This document shows positions 49,901 to 58,042 of a stretch of DNA of 64,000 bases, in pieces; the stretch's first letter is position 1; the number at the start of each line of letters is the position of its first letter. The position numbers and the translations under genes are program-made. Under the pieces are notes generated by a model. The model had not been told where the DNA came from. It saw only the letters and a program-made list of their open reading frames with translations, and ran no database searches. This DNA is from Viridibacterium sp047600765 (lineage in GTDB: Bacteria; Pseudomonadota; Gammaproteobacteria; Burkholderiales; Rhodocyclaceae): positions 1,736,001-1,800,000 of the forward strand of contig JASGKF010000001.1 of the NCBI GenBank assembly GCA_047600765.1. The letters run 5' to 3'.

Positions 49901-51956
49901 CTGGCATGCCTGGGTGGCGCTGGGCATGCAGCTCACCGACATGGGCCTCGCTGAAGAATCCTTGCCGATCTTCGAAGAAGCCCTGCAGCGCTTCACCATG
50001 CTGCCGCGCCTGTTCGTCGAGTACGCCCAATCGCTCAAGCTGGTCGGCCGCCGCGACGAAGCACGCAAGCAGCTCGAAGCCGCACTGAGCATCAACCCGA
50101 CCTGGAACCGCGCGATCCGCCTGTACTCCGACACGGTTTCGGAAGAGAGCCCGGAGTGGAATGCGCACTGGGAGCGCTGCGAGCAGCTGATCCGTCAGTG
50201 CGTCACGCGCGAGCCTGACAACGCCGACATGCACGGCCTGCTCTCCTGGCTGCTGGAGCAGAAGAAGGACTACGGCGGCTCGCTGGATGCCGCACGTGCC
50301 TCGCTGCAGCGTGACCCGCAACCACGCTGGGTGTGGGCCTGTGCCTGGCGCAGCTGCGAAAAGCGCGAAACCCTCGCCGACTTCGACACCCTGCTCGACG
50401 AAGTCGAACAGGCGCGCCCCGGCGACCCCTGGGCTTGGGTCGCCCGTGCGCAGAACGGCGGCGATCACGCCAAAGCCCTCGCCGCGGCCGAACACGCGCT
50501 CACGCTGGAGCCCTGGAACATCGCGGCCTGGGACGCACGACTGGATCGCCTCGCACGGCTGGAGCGCTACCGCGAGATCGAAACCCTCGTCAACGGCCTG
50601 CAGTGGCCCGACGGCGCCACGCCCAACACCCTGGTGCTGGCCGGCCTGCGCGCCCGCCGTCTGCACAACAAGGTGGGGGCACTCAAAGGTCTGCGCCAGC
50701 ATCTGGCCAGCGCGCCCAACAGCTACGCCAGCTGGCAGTTGCTTGCTGACTGGAGCGACGAGGACGGCGAGCTCGACAACTACATCGCCGCGACGCGCGA
50801 GCTGGTACGCATCGCGCCCAACCATGCGCCGTCGCACGGCTACCTCGGCCACGCCCTGCTACGCAAGGACAGGCACGCCGAGGCCTTGCCGGAATTCGAG
50901 AAGGCAGTCGCCCTGCAACCCGACTACGGCTTCGCCGTCTGGTTCCTGCATGACGCCGCCATGACCTGCAAGCTGCCCGAGCTGTCGGTGCAGGCCATCG
51001 AAGCCTTGTGGCCACACCAGCGCAGCGCGGCCTTTGCCTCGCGTGCCACGCAAGCCGCCGCCAGGGCGAAGAATCAGGAAGCCGCGCTGCGCTGGCTGGA
51101 GCGCACGCTGCAGATGGCCGGCTACGAAACCGAGCCCGCCGAGAAAGCGCTGATTTCCGTACGCGGTGCCGGCTGGCGCGACCAGGCCAAGGACGCCGTG
51201 CAGCGCTGCATCCAGCAGGGCGAGTGCGCCTGGTTCGCAGTGAAGGAATTCGTCAGCGATCACCTGCACCTGCGCTACGTCAACGGCGCCATCAAGGACC
51301 TCGACGACCTGATCCGCAACGAACAGGGCACCGTGCTCAAGATGGCCCTGCTCGACCACGCTGGCGACAAACGCGACAAGCGCCTGCTCGAAGCCATGCT
51401 GGAGCGCTACGAAGCGCTGCTGCGCAAGCACGACAACACCTGGGGCCAGGTCAGCTTCGCCATGCATTGCCTCAGCGAATACAAACGCGCCAGCCACTGG
51501 ATGCACGACTGGCGCGAGCGCCCGGACGCCCCGCACTGGGCGCTCGGCAACGTCGCACTGTCCTACGCGTCGACGGGCAACTTCGAGCCGCTGGGTGAAG
51601 TCGCCAACCGCGTCCTCACCCTGGCACCGCAGAACGAAGACGCCCGGCTGTGGCACCTCGTCGACCTCGCCGCGCGCGAACAGCATGAAGAGCTCGCCAG
51701 TGCGCTCGGCAAGCTCGACGAATGGAAGCCCGAGCAGTGGATGAAGCCCATCCTCGACGTGCTGAAGGCCTACAACCAGTCGGTGCAGACGAAGAAGCTG
51801 ATGGGCGCCGTCAGCGCCTTCACGGCCGCCACGCCGCACAAGGCCGGCCTCGACAGCATCCGCCACGTCTGCCGTCGTCTCGGTCGCCAGCTCGCACGTC
51901 AGCGCGCGCCGGCCTGGCTGCGGCCATTCGTGTGGTGGATGCTGGACTGCTGGTGA
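46986..51956 (+). CDS. Giant TPR protein with embedded C39-like peptidase domain
   Basis: 1656 residues from ATG 46986 (a start three codons earlier is possible; neither has a clear ribosome site). Domains: TPR-like helices (about 40-300), a papain-like C39 domain (about 305-450) with RQHWNTCAPATLAALAEYW (Gln317, Cys322), GGHLQAVIGYD and LIRDPF giving Cys/His/Asp in order, then about 1200 residues of TPR-like repeats (e.g. ALEPLQLRHHRSVAIQLAR). No signal peptide or membrane segment. C39 domains usually cleave double-glycine leader peptides; here a cytoplasmic scaffold-protease is suggested. Monocistronic. Confidence 0.85.
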   Translation: MSAHDEQTPGVVGPCSDTLLDEIERQLDQGLYLQVDPHIEALVADGSPRAIALAVRALRFLGAERRGDALALQVWRRHRHNATALVGKLRTRLYRRGPFVGWREFEHQPLPDDASPGERADYLSLRSFMLSGLRDFAVAAQLNAEARQLAPRDPWLLVEQSYMLERADRYEDALRACDDALQLSPRYRAAVQQRIELLLSMRRRDEAIALLREAMTHSECMAYAMRLFDLRFEDGALDECETLLAEVVRQQPRADRWCRSAHAARRADLAMARGQMELAREEAGRVEGSIFYSNVAERIAEGQTPHRVVLPVAFVRQHWNTCAPATLAALAEYWQQPADHLEIAEEICYDGTSDSSERNWASENGFITHEFRVNWDTATTLLDAGIPFTLVTTYTAGGHLQAVIGYDRLRGSLLIRDPFQATHVEFDAAALFAQHASSGPRGMVMVPHAQAERLAGITLPDAGLWDSYHVINRALGKHDRDAALAALQTLQASDADHRLTLQGQRTLTIYDGDEAGTLACTERLLALYPDDTNLQLSKAASLGVIGGRAAHLEWLGQLASRPWPDPLILARYADRLSEDSRRLPQAFDIVHRALRRASINGRLWLQWAILTWQSGRYRESLPLYRFASTLYETDEDAASAYARGCRILGDSQSGIALLRERVTALGGKSAAPMITLFEQLEALERTEEAFGVLDDALQRHPEDSHLAVYCAEAHLRYGHLDRAEALLQGIHTPLRRASWLRAQSLLCDARNDFEGALQHAREASALEPLQLRHHRSVAIQLARREGREAAIAWLEAASNQHPRNYALARLAHEWLPADPPRVEAHLRRLQAAHPGDVWTLRELALELGRQKRYDEARKLADSALLRAPEDPVTLGILAWLLQRTDGYAASAPILRRAITRDVDYDYALRTLIQEAPDTATANEAIAFVRSELVRQVTTGDSLMTFQECAQTRLAPDELLAVMREAHAARSDLWHAWVALGMQLTDMGLAEESLPIFEEALQRFTMLPRLFVEYAQSLKLVGRRDEARKQLEAALSINPTWNRAIRLYSDTVSEESPEWNAHWERCEQLIRQCVTREPDNADMHGLLSWLLEQKKDYGGSLDAARASLQRDPQPRWVWACAWRSCEKRETLADFDTLLDEVEQARPGDPWAWVARAQNGGDHAKALAAAEHALTLEPWNIAAWDARLDRLARLERYREIETLVNGLQWPDGATPNTLVLAGLRARRLHNKVGALKGLRQHLASAPNSYASWQLLADWSDEDGELDNYIAATRELVRIAPNHAPSHGYLGHALLRKDRHAEALPEFEKAVALQPDYGFAVWFLHDAAMTCKLPELSVQAIEALWPHQRSAAFASRATQAAARAKNQEAALRWLERTLQMAGYETEPAEKALISVRGAGWRDQAKDAVQRCIQQGECAWFAVKEFVSDHLHLRYVNGAIKDLDDLIRNEQGTVLKMALLDHAGDKRDKRLLEAMLERYEALLRKHDNTWGQVSFAMHCLSEYKRASHWMHDWRERPDAPHWALGNVALSYASTGNFEPLGEVANRVLTLAPQNEDARLWHLVDLAAREQHEELASALGKLDEWKPEQWMKPILDVLKAYNQSVQTKKLMGAVSAFTAATPHKAGLDSIRHVCRRLGRQLARQRAPAWLRPFVWWMLDCW

Positions 51957-51977
51957 GGACGGCGACGCGCCGCGTCC

Positions 51978-52265
51978 CTACCTGATCAGACTGGGCAGCA
52001 CGGCGGTGAACTCGTCGAGCGACAGCCTGTCGTCCTTGTCGACATCGGCCTGGGCCCAGACCTTCAGAAGGTCGGGAAAGGCAGCGGCTTCCTTGCGGTC
52101 GATGAAGCTGTCCATGTTCACGTCCAGCTGCACGAAGCTGGGAATCATCGGTGCGCTTTGCAGCTGGCTGACCGGCTCTGGTTCGGCCGGCGTCGTGCAG
52201 GCTGTCGCGCTGGACAATGCAACGAGGAATGCGCACAGCGCGGTGTGCTGAAAAGCTCGGCACAT
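51978..52265 (-). CDS. EF-hand lipoprotein
   Basis: 95 residues. Lipobox LSSATAC (Cys23) after a signal segment, then two EF-hand loops: DVNMDSFIDRKE and DVDKDDRLSLDE (12-residue D-x-D/N-x-D pattern, final Glu). An outer-membrane or periplasmic calcium-binding lipoprotein is expected. Same architecture as the EF-hand protein at 52750 on the other strand (KEAAAFPDLLKVW against KEAAAVPDLAKVF), so the two are divergent paralogues. Confidence 0.88.
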   Translation of the reverse strand: MCRAFQHTALCAFLVALSSATACTTPAEPEPVSQLQSAPMIPSFVQLDVNMDSFIDRKEAAAFPDLLKVWAQADVDKDDRLSLDEFTAVLPSLIR

Positions 52266-52749
52266 GAACGCCTCCAGTCGAGTGGCAGATAAGCAGATGG
52301 GCAGATGCGGCTCCTTACTTTCAGCATATGCCGTGCCAGTCTGATCGATCCTTGAGAATCAAGGATTTGCGTGGATGCCTTTGGCATACAACCTTTCCGT
52401 CCTGTTGCCATATGGCAACAACCAGGACAACAGACATGTTGCAAAGCCAGTGAATCAGCCTCCCGGGCGTGTCGCCAATCGGAAACGCCGCACCCTGCCT
52501 GCGTCGCCGGTGCCTCGCCGGTGCCTATGTCCCGCATGGACGACATGCGCAAGCCATTGAATTTGAAGACGCTTGGGGCGAGACGCGGATTGCCGGTCGT
52601 GGATTGACTACAGGTAACGCATTTGCGATGCACCGCAAGCCATTGATTAATAGCGAATTAATTTCTGGCACGCCGTTTGCGAATCGAGAGACGGAACCGC
52701 CTCGCCAGATCCGGCACCGGTCCGCTTTCAATACAGCAAGGAGAAGTCA
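52266..52749. promoter_or_regulatory. Divergent control region between EF-hand paralogues
   Basis: 484 bp without a supported gene, less GC-rich than its surroundings. Holds ATCCTTGA-GAA-TCAAGGAT at 52348-52366 (8-bp perfect arms), the palindrome GTTGCCATATGGCAAC at 52404-52419, and a consensus sigma-54 promoter at 52666-52680 facing the plus-strand EF-hand gene. The two palindromes lie 250-320 bp upstream of that promoter, suitable for enhancer-binding proteins. Confidence 0.65.
52666..52680 (+). promoter_or_regulatory. Sigma-54 promoter of the EF-hand gene
   Basis: TGGCACG-CCGT-TTGC, a full match to the -24/-12 consensus with GG-N10-GC spacing. Start site expected near 52692, about 58 bp before the ATG at 52750. 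Confidence 0.82.
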
Positions 52750-53025
52750 ATGAACCTCAATGCACATGCTTTCCGTCGTATCGCCCGCTGCGCAGCCGTC
52801 GGGTTGTTCCTGTCGTCCGGTGCCGCAATGGCTGCCGAAGGGGGCGCCGAGCCCCTGAAACTCAAGGCGCAGGATTTCCAGACCATCGATACCAACCATG
52901 ACGGTTACATCGACAACAAGGAAGCCGCCGCTGTGCCGGACCTTGCCAAGGTCTTCAAGAGCGCCGACAAGGATCGTGACGGCAAGCTGTCACCGTCCGA
53001 GTTCCAGACCGTGGTCATGAACTGA
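52750..53025 (+). CDS. Secreted EF-hand protein
   Basis: 91 residues with an N-terminal signal peptide ending near AAMAAEG. Two EF-hand loops DTNHDGYIDNKE and DKDRDGKLSPSE are complete, so two Ca(II) can be bound. AAGGAG precedes the start. Under a sigma-54 promoter like the eps genes downstream, so it may belong to the same regulon; calcium-dependent matrix binding is a possibility (inference). Paralogue of the lipoprotein at 51978. Confidence 0.88.
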   Translation: MNLNAHAFRRIARCAAVGLFLSSGAAMAAEGGAEPLKLKAQDFQTIDTNHDGYIDNKEAAAVPDLAKVFKSADKDRDGKLSPSEFQTVVMN

Positions 53026-53214
53026 TCCCGCAACCCCGTTCGGCACGGGGCGCTCGCCGCCCCGTGAAGTTCGCGGCCGCAGCTGCCTGTGCGACGCCCT
53101 GTCTCCAGCGCTCGCACGCCAGACACAGGACCGGCCCGGTGAAGGGTGATCCTTGTCTGAAGGGCAGACTGCGGCTGCCTCGCGAGCGGGCCAGACTGTG
53201 GAAGGCACACATCG

Positions 53215-55461
53215 ATGCGGCTATCCATTCGCTTCATGCTGCCCCTGTTGCTGGCCTTCGCGGCATTTGCCTATGCCGTGCTGCCCTTCGTCGAACGCCT
53301 GACGATGAACTGGTCGATACGCGACCTGGATAACAGGACCGCGGTACTGGCCAGCACCATCCAGCAACCCCTGCTGACGCAGATCTCCGCGGGCTCGCAA
53401 TCTGTCGTCAGCTTCTTCCGCCAGCTGGCGCTGGATGGTCACATCTACGCCATCGCCTTCTGCGCCTCGCCGTTCGCCGCGCCCCTGAGTTCCGGTGCCC
53501 TGCCGGGCGAGATCCGCTGCTCGGACCTGTCGCGCTGGGAAGAGGCAGGCAAGCCCCTCATCCAGGGCACGGATGGCCCGCTGCACGTCACGGTCGAGCC
53601 GGTGCAGGGTTCGGCCTCGGGCAATCTGATCTTCGTGCATGACATCAGCTTCATCGCCCAGCGCAGCGAAGAAGTGCGTCGTTACATCCTCTACGTTTTC
53701 GCGGCCATCGCTGCCGCCGTGTCGCTGATCACCGTGGCCGTCGCGCACTGGTCCTGGCGCAGCTGGGTGACCGACATGCGCCTGCTGTTGCGCAGCAGCT
53801 TCATGCCCGGCGAGAAAAGCGAACCCATCCACGCACCGGCGGAGTACAAGCCCGTGGTGCACGACCTGCGCCAGCTGCTCTCCGAGCTGGAGCACCACAC
53901 GCGCGACGAGAGCCAGATCCACTGGACGCCCGACGCCTTGCGCGGCTTGTTGCGCGAGGAGTTGCGCGGTGACGATGTCATCGTCGTCTCCAACCGCGAG
54001 CCCTACATCCACCAGCATCGTGACGGGCGCATCGAAGTGCAGCGACCGGCGAGTGGTCTCGTCACCGCGGTGGAGCCCGTCATGCGCGCCTGCTCCGGCA
54101 CCTGGATTGCGCACGGCAGCGGCTCGGCCGACCGCGACGTGGTGGACATCAAGGACCGTGTGGCCGTGCCGCCCGACAAGCCGAGCTACCAGCTGCGCCG
54201 CATCTGGCTGACGCCGGAAGAAGATGCCGGCTACTACTACGGTTTCGCCAACGAAGGCCTCTGGCCGCTGTGCCACATTGCCCACGTGCGGCCGGTGTTC
54301 CGCTCGGCTGACTGGGCGTACTACGTGGCCGTGAATCGCAAGTTCGCCGATGCCGTGGTGGCCGAAGCCAAGACCGGCGCCCCAATCGTGCTGGTGCAGG
54401 ACTATCACTTCGCGCTGCTGCCGCGCATGATCCACGAGCGCCTGCCGGATGCGACGGTGATCACCTTCTGGCACATCCCATGGCCTAACCCGGAATCCTT
54501 CGGCATCTGCCCCTGGCGCGACGAGATCCTCGCCGGCCTGCTGGGCAGCAACATCCTCGGCTTCCACACGCAGTTCCATTGCAACAACTTCGTCGACACG
54601 GTGGATCGTTCCATCGAAGCGCTGGTCGATCGCGAGTCCTTCACGGTGTCGCTCGGCGGCAAGGTTACGGCGGTGCGTCGCTATCCGATCTCGATTGCCT
54701 GGCCGCCCACGGCGGCCGCACCCGAACGATCCCTTGCCGATTGCCGTGCGTACATCCGTGAGCTGAACGACGTTCCTGCCAATCATCTGCTGGGCATTGG
54801 CGTGGACCGCCTCGACTACACCAAGGGCATTCTCGAACGCTTCAGCGCCATCGAACGCCTGATGGATCTGCACCCGGAGTGGATAGGGCATTTCAGTTTC
54901 ATCCAGATCGCGGCGCCCAGCCGCTCCAGCATCGGCGAGTACCAGCATCACGCCGACCAGGTGCAGCAGCTGGCGGCACGCATCAATGCGCAGTACTCAC
55001 GCCCGGGCGCACCGCCGCCCATCCTGCTCAAGGTGGAACACCACGATGCGGCGCAGGTGTACGAGTACTACCGTGCCGCCGAGCTGTGCTTCGTCAGCAG
55101 CCTGCACGACGGCATGAACCTCGTCGCAAAAGAGTTCATCGCTGCGCGCGACGACGAACAAGGCGTGCTGGTGCTGTCGCAATTCACGGGCGCGGCGCGC
55201 GAGCTGCCCGAGGCCCTGATCGTCAATCCCTACGACGCCGACCAGTGCGCGGCTGCCCTGCATCTGGCGCTGACCATGCCGGCCGAAGAGCAGCGTGACC
55301 GCATGCACCTGATGCGCGGCCTCGTGAGCGAATACAACGTCTATCGCTGGATAGGCCGCATGCTCATCGATGCCGAAATCCTGCTGCAACGCAGTCGCCT
55401 CGCCGATCACCCGGAGACCGTGACGACGGACATCAACAACCCCGTGGAGATCCGTTCATGA
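53215..55461 (+). CDS. otsA: Trehalose-6-phosphate synthase with N-terminal membrane module
   Basis: 748 residues; the usual OtsA is about 470. Residues 1-245 are extra: helix near 7-26, a periplasmic segment (about 30-155, with C in IAFCAS and EIRCSD), a second helix near 160-182, then a linker. The GT20 domain starts near DDVIVVSNREPY (about 253) and contains VQDYHFALLPRMI, FWHIPWP, GVDRLDYTKGI and the SLHDGMNLVAKEF loop, so it should make trehalose-6-phosphate from UDP-glucose and glucose-6-phosphate. The layout (TM-periplasm-TM-catalytic) suggests a membrane-bound enzyme that may sense envelope or osmotic state. 4-bp overlap with otsB. Confidence 0.92.
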   Translation: MRLSIRFMLPLLLAFAAFAYAVLPFVERLTMNWSIRDLDNRTAVLASTIQQPLLTQISAGSQSVVSFFRQLALDGHIYAIAFCASPFAAPLSSGALPGEIRCSDLSRWEEAGKPLIQGTDGPLHVTVEPVQGSASGNLIFVHDISFIAQRSEEVRRYILYVFAAIAAAVSLITVAVAHWSWRSWVTDMRLLLRSSFMPGEKSEPIHAPAEYKPVVHDLRQLLSELEHHTRDESQIHWTPDALRGLLREELRGDDVIVVSNREPYIHQHRDGRIEVQRPASGLVTAVEPVMRACSGTWIAHGSGSADRDVVDIKDRVAVPPDKPSYQLRRIWLTPEEDAGYYYGFANEGLWPLCHIAHVRPVFRSADWAYYVAVNRKFADAVVAEAKTGAPIVLVQDYHFALLPRMIHERLPDATVITFWHIPWPNPESFGICPWRDEILAGLLGSNILGFHTQFHCNNFVDTVDRSIEALVDRESFTVSLGGKVTAVRRYPISIAWPPTAAAPERSLADCRAYIRELNDVPANHLLGIGVDRLDYTKGILERFSAIERLMDLHPEWIGHFSFIQIAAPSRSSIGEYQHHADQVQQLAARINAQYSRPGAPPPILLKVEHHDAAQVYEYYRAAELCFVSSLHDGMNLVAKEFIAARDDEQGVLVLSQFTGAARELPEALIVNPYDADQCAAALHLALTMPAEEQRDRMHLMRGLVSEYNVYRWIGRMLIDAEILLQRSRLADHPETVTTDINNPVEIRS

Positions 55462-56255
55462 CCAAGCTGCACACAACGAAGCCGCACATCACCAAGCTGG
55501 AACCGCCGCGCGCGCAGACCGACTGGGCGTACTTTCTCGATCTCGATGGCAGCCTCATCGACATCGCGCCGACGCCCTCTGCCGTGCACGTCGACGAAGC
55601 CCTGCTCAATCTCGTCGAGCGTCTGCACTTCAGCTGCCTTGGTGCGGTCGCGCTGGTGAGTGGCCGCTCCCTCGTCGACCTCGAACAGCGCATGGGCGGC
55701 ATGCAGATTCCGATGGCGGGACAGCATGGTCTGGAACGGCGTGATGCGCACCACCGCCTGCACCTGTATGTGACGGACCCGCTGGTGCCGGAGCGGCGTG
55801 AAGTCTTCGACAAGCTCGATCCCGTTCTCGCGCGTCATCCGGGGCTGATACTGGAAGACAAGGGCTTCAGCGTGGCCCTGCATTACCGCAACGCCAAGCA
55901 CCTCGCCGGCTATGCCAATCGCGTCATGCGGGGGCTGGTGCGCGACCTGGGGCGTGGCTATCACCTGCAGAAGGGCAAGCGCGTGGTCGAGCTGAAGCCC
56001 GAGGGGTTCGACAAGGGAAAGACCATCAATGCTTTCCTCGCCGAGCGACCCTTCCAGGGGCGGCGACCGGTGTTCATCGGCGATGACGTCAGCGACGAAG
56101 CGGGTTTCCTGCTGGTCAACATGCGTGCCGGTGTCTCGATCAAGGTCGGCGATGGCCCCACCTGCGCGCAGTACAGCCTGCCCGATGTGAAGTCCGTGCG
56201 TCGCTGGCTGGCCGACGCGGCAGGCGAGTTGCCCGCCAGGGAGTTCATCACATGA
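55458..56255 (+). CDS. otsB: Trehalose-6-phosphate phosphatase
   Basis: 265 residues, HAD-superfamily enzyme releasing trehalose. Motif I YFLDLDGSLIDIAP (nucleophile Asp), motif II ALVSGRSLVDLE, Lys motif and motif IV VFIGDDVSDEAGF are present. The usual fourth residue of DxDGT is Ser here, tolerated in this family. Overlaps otsA and the GH15 gene by 4 bp each, so the three proteins are translationally coupled. Confidence 0.93.
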   Translation: MTKLHTTKPHITKLEPPRAQTDWAYFLDLDGSLIDIAPTPSAVHVDEALLNLVERLHFSCLGAVALVSGRSLVDLEQRMGGMQIPMAGQHGLERRDAHHRLHLYVTDPLVPERREVFDKLDPVLARHPGLILEDKGFSVALHYRNAKHLAGYANRVMRGLVRDLGRGYHLQKGKRVVELKPEGFDKGKTINAFLAERPFQGRRPVFIGDDVSDEAGFLLVNMRAGVSIKVGDGPTCAQYSLPDVKSVRRWLADAAGELPAREFIT

Positions 56256-58042
56256 ACGCCAGCCTCGATCTGGCCCTGATCGGCAACTGCACGGTCGGCG
56301 CGCTGGTCAATGCGCGTGCCGAGATCGTCTGGGCTTGTTTCCCGCGATTCGATGGTGACCCCGTCTTCTGCAGCCTGCTGCGCGAACGCACGGCCGAGAG
56401 TGATGCGGGCTTCTTCGGTGTGGAGCTGACGGGCTTCGAGCGCGCCGAGCAGGAGTATCTCGAGAACACTGCCATCCTCATCACGCGGCTCTACGACAAT
56501 CAGGGCGGCGGCATCGAGATCACCGACTTCGCGCCGCGCCTGGGGCAGTACGGCCGCTTGTTCCGGCCCATGATGCTGGTGCGCCAGATCAAGCGTCTCG
56601 CTGGCAGCCCGCGCTTGCGCGTGCAGTTGCGGCCGGTGTCCGGCTACGGCGCCAATCCGCCCGTCGTGACCTGGGGCAGTCATCACATCCGCTATGCCTC
56701 GGTCGGTCAGAGCCTGCGCCTGACGACCAATGCGTCTGTCACGGCGATACTGCAGGAAACACCGTTCTTTCTCGAAGACAGCATCACCCTGTTGCTGGGG
56801 CCCGATGAAACCCTGCACGAACCGGCGGGCGAGATCGGCCGGCGCTTCCATGAAGAGACCGTGCAGTACTGGCGCGAGTGGGTGCGCAACCTGAGCATTC
56901 CCTACGAGTGGCAGGACGCCGTGATCCGCGCGGCGATCACGCTCAAGCTCAATGCCTTCGACGACACCGGCGCCATCGTCGCGGCGATGACGACATCGAT
57001 TCCTGAAGCGGCAGGCAGCCAGCGCAACTGGGACTACCGCTTCTGCTGGCTGCGTGACGGCTACTTCGTCGTGAATGCGCTCAACCGTCTGGGCGCAACG
57101 CGCACCATGGAGCGTTACCTTGCTTACATCATCAACGTCGCAGCGAGTTCGGCCGACAGTCGCCTGCAGCCGGTCTATGGCATTGACGGCCGCGCCGTGC
57201 TTGACGAGGTGGTCGTGCCGGAGCTGTCGGGCTACCGCGGCATGGGGCCCGTGCGTGTCGGCAACCAGGCCTACCAGCAGGTGCAGAACGATGTGTATGG
57301 CTCGGCGGTGCTGGCGGCGACGCACGTGTTCTTCGACCAGCGTCTCGGCCGACGTGGTGACGAGGCGCTGTTCCGTCGCCTTGAACCGCTCGGCGAGATG
57401 GCGCTCGCTTGTTACGCGCTGCCCGATGCCGGCCTGTGGGAGCTACGCGGCAAGGCACGCGTGCACACCTTTTCGGCCGTGATGTGCTGGGCGGCCTGTG
57501 ATCGCCTCGCGCGCATCGCGGCGAAGCTGCAGCTGACGGGCAGGGCGGAGTACTGGCGCCGGCACGCCAAAGACATGCGCGAGCTCATCGAAGCCCGTGC
57601 GTGGAGCCAGAGCCGCAATCACTTCGTCGCCAGTTTCGACGGCGACTCGCTGGATGCCAGTTTGTTGCTGCTCGCCGAAGTCGATTTTCTCGACGCGGCA
57701 GACCCGCGCTTCGCAAGCACCGTCGCGGCGATAGAGCGTGACCTGCGACGCGGAGACTACATCTTCCGCTACATCGAGGAAGACGACTTCGGCGCGCCGG
57801 AGAATGCTTTCCTGGTCTGTTCGTTCTGGTACGTCAATGCACTCGCTGCGCTGGGCCGGCGTGACGAAGCGCGCGCGCACTTCGAACGCCTGCTGGCCTG
57901 CCGCAACAAGCATGGCCTGCTCGCCGAGCACATCGACACACGCACGGGCGAGCACTGGGGCAACTTCGTGCAGACCTACAGCATGGTCGGGCTCATCACC
58001 TCGGCGATCCGCTTGTCCATCCGCTGGGATCAGGCCTTCTGA
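56252..58042 (+). CDS. GH15 glucoamylase/trehalase-like hydrolase
   Basis: 596 residues, no signal peptide. Family GH15 (alpha/alpha)6 barrel with an N-terminal beta domain: LIGNCTVGALVNARAEIVWACFPRFD, QRNWDYRFCWLRDGYFVVNAL with catalytic-type residues, and the late LLAEHIDTRTGEHWGNFVQTYSMVGLI. In actinobacteria similar enzymes are trehalases; in otsBA operons of proteobacteria the GH15 partner is common and may recycle trehalose or degrade oligosaccharides. Cytosolic. Translationally coupled to otsB and to the MscS gene. Confidence 0.9.
   Translation: MNASLDLALIGNCTVGALVNARAEIVWACFPRFDGDPVFCSLLRERTAESDAGFFGVELTGFERAEQEYLENTAILITRLYDNQGGGIEITDFAPRLGQYGRLFRPMMLVRQIKRLAGSPRLRVQLRPVSGYGANPPVVTWGSHHIRYASVGQSLRLTTNASVTAILQETPFFLEDSITLLLGPDETLHEPAGEIGRRFHEETVQYWREWVRNLSIPYEWQDAVIRAAITLKLNAFDDTGAIVAAMTTSIPEAAGSQRNWDYRFCWLRDGYFVVNALNRLGATRTMERYLAYIINVAASSADSRLQPVYGIDGRAVLDEVVVPELSGYRGMGPVRVGNQAYQQVQNDVYGSAVLAATHVFFDQRLGRRGDEALFRRLEPLGEMALACYALPDAGLWELRGKARVHTFSAVMCWAACDRLARIAAKLQLTGRAEYWRRHAKDMRELIEARAWSQSRNHFVASFDGDSLDASLLLLAEVDFLDAADPRFASTVAAIERDLRRGDYIFRYIEEDDFGAPENAFLVCSFWYVNALAALGRRDEARAHFERLLACRNKHGLLAEHIDTRTGEHWGNFVQTYSMVGLITSAIRLSIRWDQAF

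Noticed and set aside
52371..52753. Small open frames between the EF-hand genes
   Set aside because: They overlap palindromes and the sigma-54 promoter and have no coding character.
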